From: Symbiodinium kawagutii
Taxonomy: Eukaryota; Sar; Dinophyceae; Suessiales; Symbiodiniaceae
Direction: 5' to 3'
Assembly (NCBI GenBank): GCA_009767595.1
Contig: VSDK01018585.1
Location: forward strand, 10,848-74,847
DNA length: 64,000 nt
Program-made: the position numbers and the translations under genes
The notes under the pieces: generated by a model
Database searches by the model: none
The model's input: only the letters and a program-made list of their open reading frames with translations
What the model was told of the DNA's origin: nothing
Shown here: piece after piece, positions 10,560 to 23,500 of the stretch
Position numbering within the stretch: the first letter of the stretch is position 1
Layout of the letters: each line of letters opens with the position of its first letter

Positions 10560-11900
10560 ATGGTTGCCATTGGAAAATGTCAACCATTGTAAACCAGGAA
10601 TTAAGAACCAATCAACCATGAATCACTGTTCACCAACCCTTAATTCACTTCAGCCATGATTCGCTACCATTTTTGAGAATGAATTCACCATTGCCGAACC
10701 ATCAATCACCAAGTATGAACCATCAAGCCAACAATCAATCATTGTTCACCCGCCATGAACCATCAATCAATCACTAGTTAATCTCAACCATTACCAGGCA
10801 TTAGCCAACCATTACTTGATTATGAACCATCACTTGACCATATTGCCAACCATTAGTCATTGTGAACGTGAACCAACCGTTGCAAAACCATGCGTCAACT
10901 GTTCATCACAACCAGCAACAACCACTTAACCAGCAACCACTGCTTCTCAACGAGTACTTAACCATAAATTTCTCCATTAGGGCAAACCCCTGGATGCCCC
11001 GGCAAAAATGAATTTCCCCATCATCAACAAGTAATTCAGCATTTATCTATCATCAACTCATCTTTAACCAACCATGAGCTAGCAACAATTCAACAAGAAT
11101 GGTTCCTGCACAGAATCAATGAACAACATGCAAACAACCATCAACATGTTAGTTAGTAATAAGCATCCATCAACCATATAATAAACTAACATGCTAACAA
11201 AGTCGATTCAACCATCAATAATCAGCCATTAACCTTGATGCATCAATCAGCCACTAAGCCATTAATCAAGCACCAATTGACCAATATAATGTATCAACTG
11301 TCACTTAACTAACATCAATCAACTAACATGAATTAACTCACTAAATCAACAATGTTAGTTAACCATCAGCCGTGTAGTTAATCAGTCAACCAACCATTGA
11401 TCAACCATAACCATTAATCAATCATTAGCCATCAATGATCAGTTAATCAGTTGACATGAACCATTAGTGAACATGAACCATTCATCATTAGTTAACCAAT
11501 CGTTAACCAACAATTCATTAGCTAATCATGAGCTATTCATCAACTAACCATTAGTTAACAATAACCAGCCATCATCCATCACTTAACATCAACCATTGAT
11601 CATTAGTTGATCACTCATTAACCATTGATCAACCATTAGTTCACATGAACCATTAGTTAAAATTAGTTAAACATTTACTTGTTCAATTATCATCATGAAT
11701 TAGTCCTTGGCTAAATGATTAGTCAACAAAGTCAATTAGCCAATCAATGATCATCATTGGTTAGTTAACATGAGTCATTCATCAACTAACCATTAGTCAA
11801 CATTAACCACTAGTTAATCAACCATTATTTGATCAACCATTAGTCAACAGTAACCAACCATCATTGGTTCGTTAACGAAGTCTATTCCACCGTCAATTCA
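10560..11900. repeat. CA-rich degenerate repeat array upstream of the first DHHC exon
   Basis: About 1.3 kb is built almost wholly of words such as AACCATCA, ACCATTAG, TTAACCA and ATCAACC on the + strand. It ends at the acceptor before exon 11925. It is the clearest example of a CA arm at an intron 3' end. Confidence 0.85.
10978..11007 (+). repeat. PLDAPAK-type motif copy
   Basis: GGCAAACCCCTGGATGCCCC followed by GGCAAAAA; reads GKPLDAPAK. One of seven + strand copies. Confidence 0.6.
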
Positions 11901-11924
11901 TCCACCAAGGCGCCCCGCCCCCAG

Positions 11925-11995
11925 GTGCTGTGATCACAGACCCCGGGGGCATCCCCGAGTCCTTCGCGCCCGATGGCAATGGACGACCTCGCTTG
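11925..11995 (+). CDS. DHHC exon a: TDPG motif
   Basis: Acceptor CCCCCAG|GT, then AVITDPGGIPESFAPDG. TDPG just after TM2 is a hallmark of DHHC acyltransferases. A GT donor (GTCGCT) at 11996 keeps phase 0 with the next candidate exon. A GC donor at 11975 is an alternative. Confidence 0.75.
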
Positions 11996-14900
11996 GTCGC
12001 TGGGACCAGTGGCCATGGTGAAGTTGTGTTTAATGAGCAGTGGTCAATAGCGGTTATGTAATCACCAGTTCAAGAAATGAGCATAGTCACCAGCAACTAA
12101 ACAAGTGGTTAATCACCAGTGTTTGATTAACACTATGGTGGATGAGGTATCCAAAACTATTGATCAAAGTATGTCGATCACCAACAGTCGTAGATATCTC
12201 ATTAACCATATGCTTAAAACATTGGTCATGGTGAAGTCAGCCATATCATCGGTAAGCTATGGTGAAGTCATAGTGTTACAAGTGGTCATGAGTCGTAATC
12301 AGTGGTTGATAGAAGTTCGTCAATGAAAGTTGGTGGCTGAATCGTGAAAAGATGGTTGCAAGTAACCATCATTGGATGGAACTATCAACCACCATCAGTC
12401 ACCACTAGTAAGCAAACTGATGGTCAGTTGCCACCGATAATACCATCATTCAACACTGATGGTGGCTAAATGACAGTTGGTGGCCGAATGCTTAACATTC
12501 AATCAACCATCTATGGTTGGTGGTTGATAGTTGGTGGCCAGTTGATGGTGGTACAACTAGCCCAGTACTTAGTGACTATGACGGTCAGCTGCTGGGAAGT
12601 TGAGAGTTGATGGCTAGCTATTGGTGGGTAAATGGCAATTAATTGATGGTTAGTTAGTTGAGGGTTAGTTGATGGTCAAATGATGCTGATAGGCAATTAA
12701 CAGTTGATGATAAAATGGCCATCGATCATGGTTGATAGTGGTAAATGCCCATGTTGGTTATTGGGGGCCTATCAGCAAACTAGTATATGATGGTAATGAT
12801 GGCTATTTACTGGTAAATTGAGATAGTGATCCCCCTTCATCATGCTTCACCATGAATGCTACACTCAATAGTCAATGATGATACAATGAAGGCCAATTAG
12901 TGATCAACGACGGTTCATTCATAATGAAGGCCAATCGACCATCAATGATGGTTAACAACGAAGATGCTTCATAGTTGTCAATCTTGTTGTTAACCATGAT
13001 GGATTCATGATGATACATTAATGGATCAATATGTTTAATCGGCCACTGGTTCAATCCCCATGATTCACCAGTGGAAATCGTTTGATCCATTAATGTCATC
13101 AAGCGAATCCAGCTCCCAGGCAAGAATGATGGCTTTCGATGGCTCAACGGTTGTTGGGAAGTGGATTTTTTGGCCAAAGAATGGGCAGAGCCAACCTGAC
13201 ACACCATTCGCCATCATGGACCACAGAATCATCAGGTTTGCGAAGCATAAGTCATTATACTTGAGCACCCAGTCCTGAAGCATATCTATGGACAGGACGG
13301 ATGAATGAGCACTTCTGCCCGGCAGCCCACGAAAATCGTTGCAGAAGGGGGCACCGGGGCACCGGGGCACTGAGGAAGCCGAGGCCAATGAGTTGGCTCT
13401 GGTGGCAGGCCGCCCGGGATGGGTCAGCTGAGGAGGTACATTTGGTTGCCATGGAATGATGGTGAGGGATCAACCAGCTGATGATTGATGAATTACAGGA
13501 GCTGATAATTGATGAATTGATCATCCAGCTGATGATTAGTGAATTGATGGCTATGATCATCCAGCTTATGGTGACTGAATTCATGGCTAATTATGATTGG
13601 TACTTATTATTGCTTCTAGTTTTACTGTGACTAAGTTGATTAGGACCGATTAGTACTTACGAATGAATGCGAACTGCCACCAGTAGCATGGGGCACTGGT
13701 TTCTGATTCCTGCTGCCAGTTGGGGATGCCAGTTGGTACGCCCATCACCAGTGACGTTGGGCAAGGATTTCCCCAGGCTTGCACTGAAAAAGCTCAGCGA
13801 AACAGCTTCCGAAATCTGCAAGTGGTGCTTTCTCAATAGCTCGGGTACCCCCAAATCATCCTCTATATGGATAGTTTATAGTAATAAATTCCATCCATTT
13901 TTACTGTCCCCCATGCATGGACCTAGGGCTGTTTGCCGGAAGTTCCAACTTGGACCCATCTCAATGGCAAGTCCGGCGCATCATCTCCTACGGAACCCTC
14001 ACTGGATTGGTTGATGCATCAATCATTGGGGTTTCCTGTATATAGGTCACCCTGAAACCGTCGTTGACCTTTGCTTAAACATCATTGACCACTTAAGCCT
14101 TTAGACCATCAACGATGTTCATTAACCCTTCTTTAGACCATTAAAAGCATCATGAAACCCCTCATTCAACATCATTAGCCACTTTTATTGACCATCATCC
14201 TGGATGGGAAACCAATTCTGGAGGCTTTGCACCGTGAGAATGTGTCGTTGTTGCGTTCCTCTTGGTTTGCCAGGTGATTCCTTGGCATCGGGAAGTGGCA
14301 ACAATCGATCCTGGGTATTTGCACAGAAAGTGCCTTGGTGAGCCTAGCCGGTGGTTTTATAGGGAGAGCCATGCTGATTATTTCTAAGGTTTCTTTGGAT
14401 TATTTATAAAATGGTGGTTAAGTATTGCGCATAATAGCCAGCAATAATGACTGGCTGGTGTCGTTTTGATAGCCGATAGTGGCTGATAACCATTAACAAT
14501 GGTTAGTGCTGATTTCATTGGTGATTAATGATCATATAGCTACTTGACAACCGTTGTTTCACAATAGCTAACAATGGACGGGTTTTTAGGCCTTTCTTTG
14601 GACCCGTTCTGACCGTGCAACCCACCAGACCCTGGTGATTCTGGCTACGTTTCTTGCCGTTGGACCAGGATGGCTTGGAAAAATGCGCCAGTCAACTGGG
14701 ATCTGAGATCTTTTAGTGGCAGATTTGCTAAGCAATAAAAGACGCCAATTACTAGCCAATAAATCAGCCATGGTTAATCAATAATCAGCTGGGATTGATT
14801 CAGTGTTTTTTGGCAGATCGTTGATGGTTGAATCAATGAATCAATGCGCTTGATCAAGATCATCCCAGGCGTGTGTTCATAAAGGTCAAGGCTAAGCATC

Positions 14901-17900
14901 GGAAAGTGGCGAAAGGCATGTCCAAAACCAGCCTTGTGAGGCTTGTTCATGTTAGATCCACATGAACAAACCTCCCATGGTTGGGTTGATTGATCCAGAT
15001 CCACCATTACCATGGCTATTTCCCAGCTCTAAGCTGGTTACTGATTGCTAACCTTCGTAATTTACAAGGGTTACAGCCCACCTGGTAGGGCTATCCGCCA
15101 CAGATATCCCCCAGTACCCTGCATAGGGACCCCGTGGTGCCCAGGAAGGCAAGTTCAAGCCGCAGCGGGCTCACTGGTGCAAGCACATGGGCCGATACGT
15201 CCTCAGGACGGGTTGCTTGCGTTGGTATGTTGTCATGATTGATGTAGGGGGGTTGGGATTGTTGAATAAATGGTTTGCTTTCATATTGTTTGAAACATAT
15301 GTTTCAAAAAAGGTATATAATTAACTAATCTGTGTATGTACATAATTGGTGCTCTTTGATATTGTTTGAAAAGAAATTCTTAATTCGTGGATACATAAAA
15401 ATATGTGTGTGTGTGATGCGATGGAATGTACTGACATGCAATTCAAAATGATGTATGGATTTTCGCAGGCATTTTTGCATATATTCAAATTTGTTTGCAC
15501 GCTAGTTAGCTGAAAGATACTGTTGATAGGGCATTGTCATTGGTCGCTTTGGCCAATTCTCACCATAATCAAACGCACCATAAGCCCATCAGAGTTTCTT
15601 GAACCAGGAGGCGATGGGTTGCTGCTAGGGGAAGAGGTCAATCACAGGAGTAGCAGAAATGCCAACACTCAGGCACGTATTCATCTGGCTGGTGGTTCTA
15701 AACCTTTTATATTTTCCCTAGCAATCATTAACAAATGGTTGGTTGACAGATATTTTTCATGGGGGTTGAAGCCACCAACCAGTCATGTACATATATGTAC
15801 ATGTTCAATACCAGCATGTGTTTCACATTTGTGTTTACTGTGCATACCTTTGTTTGTTCATCTTTACCTGCATAAATGAAGGCACACATACATACACACG
15901 TGTATGCATCTCTTGTTTGGTGAAACCCTTTAGCCATCATTCAAGCATCATTTACACTCTGGTAAACTAAAACAGCAATGGAAAATCACCATGTTTTGTA
16001 GAGAAACCCGCTTGGAAACCATTGATAATTGGTGGATTTTCCAGCCAGCTATGTTAGTTTACCAGAGGGTACCCATCATCAACCGAAATCAAACCAGTGA
16101 TCCAGCATCAGGATGGATCACTGGTGCACCTTCATGGCGAACGGCCTCCTGGCGGATCCTAGAAGTGGTGAACTATGAAGGTTGGCGCCTATGGTTAGTC
16201 CATGCTGCTGGTGAGCTCATTCTGGTCGCTTAATGCTTACTATTGGCTAAGGACCAGAATCAACTGGTTAATAGTTGATAAGATCCGTGTTCATAATGAT
16301 TGACCATGAAGCCAAGCTTTGGACCCGACATAGGGCAAAGCCTTCGGAAGCCCTGGCCAAAAAAAAATGATTGACCATGATCAACCATTATCATCGGGAA
16401 TGCTCGGTAAAGTGATGATGGTGAAGTGAAAGAATGGTTGACAATTCATTATGCTTGGCAAATGATAGATAATCATGGGGAATGATAGGAAAAAAATGGT
16501 TGATGGTGAGTGAGCTTACTGAGATATAACATAATGGTAAGGGTGAGTAGTGGTTGAAATTGGTAAATCCATCTCAATCCTGTAACATTCTCTACACCCT
16601 GGTTTGGTAGGGAATTTACTGTTCACTGCGGATCTGGCAGAAGAGATTGACTTGGAGAGCTTGATTGATAGGTATAAATGGATACAATCTGTGTCAACTG
16701 CCAATCCAAGCAGGGCAATCCAGCAGGGCAAATTGTTGAGCGCGGCCTGGCTTCTGTCAGATCTTCCGCCAGCAAGTTGGTTCACGTTTGTGGTGCGGAC
16801 AACGGATCCCACGTTTTTTCTCTCGTGTTTTTGGGACCCGCAGCACCAGCGCTGGGGTCTTGTGTGTTTCGGGCGCCTCTGTGAGGCGGAGACTGCCAAA
16901 CCCAGAGAGAGAGAGAGGGAGAGGTATGCAGGTAGGCTGATTGAAAACCCTGGGTTTCCTGCAGGTTTTAAGTGCATGAGTTGCAGATCTTAACTGGTTG
17001 GTTAATGTTAACCCTGGATTGATAAACCCCCGATTAATAGGGGCATCCCTCAAAAGCCTTGGTTTCCCGTTAAAATGGTACCCCCAATTAGTCAACCAGG
17101 GGTTTATAAATCCAGGGTTAATATTACTCGAGTGAGGGAAACGGCTGGCCAAGTTTGGCCACTGAAATCTGAGATTTCAGTGGCTTCGTGAGATCATGGT
17201 GGCCTACACCGTTTGCCACCAAGCCCCTAAGCCCCAGACTTTGCAAGGGCCAACAGCCATGTCATTCCTGGAATGATTTGACAAGGAGATACAATGAGCA
17301 AGAATGATCATCATTTCCTTGCATCAACCATTGTCAACAAACATCAAAAAACAGTCAGAGTCAGCATTGTGCAGTTCTGGCATGATCAACAAACATGCCG
17401 TAAAGATCCGTAAAGCAAAATTTGCACCATCATGTAGAACCACTTGCCCTTGTGAGTGTCTCATCTCATCCTGGTCGAATGGTGTGGTTTCCTGGCACTT
17501 TCGCTCAACCATCATCATCCATGGTAGCCCTTAGGGATCCGCTACCATTATTTTGTAGCTGTTGCTCATTTCTTCGCCACTCATCGACCAAAAGCTCATT
17601 AAATAATCCATGCAAGCCTTAGCTCAATTTCACCATCAACTAACCGTCACCTTGCCAAACCATCAACTAGACATTCACCTTGAATAACCATCCACCAGCC
17701 ATTCACCTGGAGGCCATCAACTAACTATTAAATCACGATTTTAGATAGACCATCAATTGACCATAAATTAACCATCAATTCACCATGATCCAACCATTCA
17801 CTTTGAGAAATCAGTGACAATGAAGTTAGTGAACCATTGAACGTAATCATTAGTGACACCAGCAGTTCACCATTGAATTGACCATCAATTCCCCATGATC

Positions 17901-20474
17901 CAGCCATTGACTCTGAGAAAATCGGTGGTAATGAACCATCAATCATTAATTCATTGAACCTAATCATTAAAGATTCATTTAATGAACCTCATCCCCGAGG
18001 AATCGGCTACAAAAACCACAAGTTCTTCTACCTCTTTCTGCTCTACGGTGCCATGGCCACATCTGTGGAGACCTTTGTGCCTCGGTACAGGAAGTGAAGT
18101 GTGGCTTTTGGGGGGTCAGATGATTGGGAGGTTGATTCATATTGACCCATAGCCATATGGCATGTTATCCAAGGGTGACCACTAGATATAGCAATTTAAT
18201 TGGTAGTGATGGTTAATGATGGTTAATTGCTGGTTAACCATGGTTCATAATTTTTAATGATGGTCAATGATGGGTAATACTGGTGAATTGTTGGTGATGG
18301 TTAAGGTAGTGTGGTGATTTTCTTGGGGCTTAAGATGGCTTCATGATGGTTAGTTGGTGACCAAATGATGGGTTGCGGATGGTGAATGATTGAGTCAAAC
18401 GTTGACAATGGTTCAAGGATGATTCATGATAGTTAATGATGGTAAATGATGGTTAGTGATGGTTAATGATGGCTAGTGACGGTTAATGATGGCTAATGAA
18501 TGGTGGTTAATGATGGCCACTTGATGGTGGTTAATGATGGCTAATGGTGGTAAATGATGGTTCGAGAATGATTCATGATGCACAGTGGTGGGTTTTTGGT
18601 AGCCACTTCAGTCTCTCCCTGCTTTCGCCGGCTGAGGTGATTATGACGCACATTTGGCAGACTCATCCCCTAGTGCCTCGTCACGGGTATGCGAGCCATG
18701 GGAAAATCCGATGCAACGAATGGTGTTCCAATCAAATTGCCATATCCAGTGGTCACCCTTGGATAACATGCCATATCCCTGTGACAATCACCTTATCATA
18801 TCCTTTGCTTGATGAGAAAGCAAGCAGAAGTTTCATCATGAACCAAGACCTCACCCGAATTGACCATGGGTACAGAGAATTCTGTGCTGTTAAGCCATGA
18901 CTAAGCATCATTGGTAACTATCATCACGGTTCATTCTGCTTGACCATAAGTCTATCCATGATGAATCAAGCAACCCTTACCATCAGTTCACCATGGACTG
19001 ATCAGGACTTCCAAACCTGAGACCAAATTCAACTGTTCCATCGATGCTGATGATTGCAATTTCTCTCATGGAAAAGGATTCTCAGTCAGTTGTGTAGTGT
19101 GACAATAATATTCAGCTGTTTCAGTATACACCTATTCGGTTATCTATCCACTTGTCTATTTACCTATCCTATATTCTACTTCTCAACCTAAACATAAATC
19201 TTAACTTCTTAACGTGAATCTGAACATGTCTAAAGCTTCATCTGAACCTGCGCATATCTTAAGCCTAATCTAAATCTGCCCATGTGCATCTTGGCATCAC
19301 CACCATGGTGTCACGCACTGCCGAAGGCACAAATCCTTCTCCTGCCAGGCTGCGCGACGCGTGGCAAGGTTGATATCAGAGTGGTTGGTGGTGCTTCGTA
19401 GTGATCCTAGGGATATGTAACGGTGCTATGTGGTGGTTACCAGTGGTTAGTAGTGGCTACTAGTGGTTGATGTAGTCGGTAATATGTTGGTTTATGGCCA
19501 CTGTGTTTCTAAGATTTTCTAAAAATAGTAACCTTTGGTTTGGGGTTTTTAATCATCACTACTATCATTCATGTGGCTTTCATAGTGGTTAGGAATGGTA
19601 GTGATTGGATATGGCTGGTAGTTGTTCAGCATATGCCAGTTCAACTGGTTTGTTCATCAGTTGACATTAGTTGACTATAAGACCGAGGTAAATCAACCAA
19701 GAAAGTGGGCATGGGGATGGTTCCTTGGAAGTTAGTACCAAGGCTTTTCAGGTTCAAAGGTGCGGAGCAGGTCTGGGAGGTGACTGGCCATGCATTTAAT
19801 AAGTTGAGCTGTTGAACGAGTTTACTAAACCATCCTTTGACCACCTATCAACCACCAACTGACCATCAACTCATCATCGACTAAGCATCAATTTATCATC
19901 AATCAACCAACCAACCATCAATCAACCACCAACAAAACCAGCAATGAACCATCAACCAACCCCTCACCAGTCACCATTGATGCTCAGCCGCGCATGCTCA
20001 AAATCCCGCGCCGTGCCCCGTCGTTTCGTGCCATGTTGAGTTTTTGCCGTGGACCCGCGCCGAAAGATGACGTGAAGGCACCCACCACTGTGAAGGGCTA
20101 GGGATCATTAACCTAATTACTGGCCTTGGTTGATATAAAGGTTAAATGTTGGCTCAATGATCATTACCCAAGGATGATATACAGGGGTTACTATGAGAAG
20201 TGATAGTTGAGTGATGATAAACATTGATTGGTGATGATAAGTGATGATTAAATATCGCTTCAATATGGGGTACTTATCATCCCTCATTAATTCAACCATT
20301 AGTCATTGTTATGATTCTTCTCGGGTAAATTGACTGGAACTGGAAAATCTAGCATTTATAGTGGTTCACCAGTGAGTTTTTCAACATGGAAAATCCATCA
20401 TTTGGGGTTTACCTATTCATCCTTACTAGTCCATCATTGATAGTGGTGCTTCAGCCTAGCTGATTTTTGCAGAT

Positions 20475-20506
<32 letters not shown>

Positions 20507-23500
20507 TGGTGGTTTTGCCCGGATGCCCTGGCCAAGAAGGTAATGGTTTGCCTCCCAAAACTGATGATTTCTGTTTGCTCCCAGGTGAGTTTGCCGGAAG
20601 GTACACTTTTTGACTAATGAGAACTAGGGGTTGAGAATGATTATGGCATTCAATATGTTCATGGTTTTTTTGCCATCCCGCTCTGTAAGCACCAAGCTAT
20701 GGAGGGCAAACCCTTGGACGCCCCGGCAAAAAAAATGGTTCTAAATGCTTAATTTCCTATTCAAAGTGGTGATTTTCACGACTAATGCAACCAGGTTGCT
20801 GGCAATCACGGTGCGGCCGCCGGTGCATGCCGCCAGGTAGTCAACGGGCCCATCAAGGCGGGTAGGGGTTCGGATCAGCTATGCCACCTGATTGAGGATG
20901 ATTCAATGAGGCTTAAAATAGCCTGGTTGGTGGTTTTAATGGTTGTATATGGGTTTAAAGCCATTTATGGTGGCTTATAGTAAGGGAAATAGCTAACAAT
21001 AATGGTTGAACAACTACTGGTTGGTGGTTTTAAACATTTTCTATTTTCCCTAGTATCTATTAAATATTGGTTGGTTGACAAATATTTTTCATAGGGGTTG
21101 AAACCACCGACCAGTAGCTATGGGTCAATATTAAGCAACCAATATTGGCGGATGATAATCAACAATGCTTAATGAGAAGGGAACCAGTGGTACAGGGTTT
21201 TGACTCACTGCCAAATGATGCTTAAATGATGATTCGATGATGGTTCAATGATGGTTAAATGGTGGATGGTTAGATAATAGTTAAATGATGGTTAGGTGGT
21301 GGTTCAAGGACGGTTCAATGGTAGTTCAATGATGGTTAGATGATTGTTAGTGATGGCTAGGGGTGGTTCACTGATGATGGTTTGTGATTCATGGTTGTTA
21401 TTTCATGGCTGGCTAATGGCAAACGATGAACCAATGGTTGTTTGAGGTGTAAAAACGGTTGATGGTCTAGTGTATCAAGGCGCACTGGATCAAACGAGCT
21501 GGTTTAGAGATAGGGAGGGTCAGTCTTGATCAGGTCCGTGGGGTTATGACCAGCTGCGAACACATGGTTATTTGCCAACCAGCTGCCCATTTGATTTTGT
21601 GGAAATTCGGATTACTGCGTTTTTGTTTCTAACCCTACCTGGGGATGATGGTGCAATTGTTGAGAATTTTGCAGGATGGATGATTACGACCAACTAGATT
21701 TGGTTATCAGTCAGCTCAATGTGTTGTGTTTCACTTGCGATTTGTACTCACATGTATTGCGTGCTGTTCGTTTGAAAGGAAATCATGTACATGCGTGCAT
21801 GTATACGTATACGCCTAGAAGTGTTCAGGTGTTCTTATGCTTTAAAAGGGTGTGTATCCATGTGCATGTGTATTGGCAATGTACCTGCAAAGTGATGCCC
21901 CCCAGTCACAAGTTGGTTATAATTCGCCACTCAAGAACCTAGTTCTATCTAGCATCAGCTTGGCAATTACTCAGTGAACTAACTTAACTTAGCTATCGCC
22001 CGGCAATCCCAAACGGAAGCTCCGCCGATCCAAGGGCGCTCCCGGCACTATCCGAGTGGTGGACGAGAGGACTGGGGTCCTCCGCTGGACGGTCAACCAT
22101 GGCGGGGGACGTAGTTAATCAAACAGGACTGATCATAGTCATACCAGGCATGCAAAAGGCGCCTCCCATATTGCAAGCATGGATCAACTACTCGACATCA
22201 CCTAATTCATTTCAAGGTACTACTGATACCAATGAATGAATCATGAATAGGAGGCAATTGATGGATCAACTACTCAACATCAAGTGATATGATATAACCA
22301 AGTAGAATCCCCGGTACCTTGGAAATGGCTACCAGCAATGGATAATCATAGATCATTAATGATCATGGCTGTTATGGCTATCAACTACATCATCGTTCGT
22401 CATAGTGGCTGGCCATAGTAGATGGACATGGTCAGTAAGCCAATCCAACATGTGTGGAAAGCATATGAGCCATGCTTAGCAAGCTGATAACCATAGTTAA
22501 CAAGCTAAGCTTGTGACCTACGATGGTGAGACACGAGACGATCCGATGTCCCCTGGTGGACCGCTGTGCAAGCCCGCTTGCGTCGGGTGTCGACGAACCA
22601 ACTATCAGCCAACCAGCGCAATTGCCAGGATACATAGTTGCAAATACGTACATAAGTACAAACACTCGAACACTTTGATATTAAGGTTAATGTGACAGGC
22701 TTTCACTCAATACCGTTTGGTAAACTAAAATTGGAATCGATAATTGGCTCGTTTTCCACGGTTTACTTGTGTGGAAACCATGATGTTCTACTGAAGTTGT
22801 TGGTTTACCAGAGGGTCACTATACATTTGTTCATTTGAAGGTGTCAAGTAGTTGCTTAAGCTTAACCATTATGGTTGCTTACTATCCCTTATTGTCAACC
22901 TCTATTAGCCATAGCTTGTTGGTGTTTTTTGGCTTTTTTGGTATTTTCCCAAGTAAATATTAACAAATGGTTGGTTGACAAGGTCATTCTTCATGACAGG
23001 GTGGTTCAACCAGCATTCAGAAAATGATCATTATTAGACATATCAACCATTATGAGCCGGCACTCAGTGCTTCTGACCTTGTTCATTTCCATTTCAGCAT
23101 GGAATCAAGTGCCAAAAATCAGCCATTAAACACTATTAATCTTAACCATTATGAATCTTAACCATCAACATTAACCATCATTGAGCTTAACCATGTTTAA
23201 CCACTATTAAGCATTATTAAGCATCATTACCCACCAACCACCAGTTAACCCATGGGTGGTTCAACCGTTGGCTCCCCAGGAAGCTCCACGTGAGCGAACC
23301 TGGCCCTGCCATGTTCGGCAACAGCGCCAACCCGTCCCAGGGCTCCGCCGAGGCTAAGAACTGGTCGAAACTCTCAGAGGAAGTTCGCTGACGCGGGAAA
23401 GAACAGTGGGCTATGGGTCAAGCAGTTAACCAACCAACCAACCAACCAATGGTTAACTAGCTGGTTAATGGCTAAATATGGCTAATAACAGGGGATAATA

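Noticed and set aside
13923-13955. VCRK string as an exon supplying the first Cys of the DHHC domain
   Set aside because: No donor gives a phase that joins it to 15145 or 15149.
14583-14690. Hydrophobic frame (LVILATFLAVGPGWL) as a DHHC membrane exon
   Set aside because: It lies between the TDPG and cysteine-rich exons, where no membrane segment belongs, and the donor is unclear.
16604-16993. 129-codon + ORF in a GC-richer patch
   Set aside because: It overlaps other open frames, contains a GA microsatellite tail, and has no splice or family support; left unannotated.
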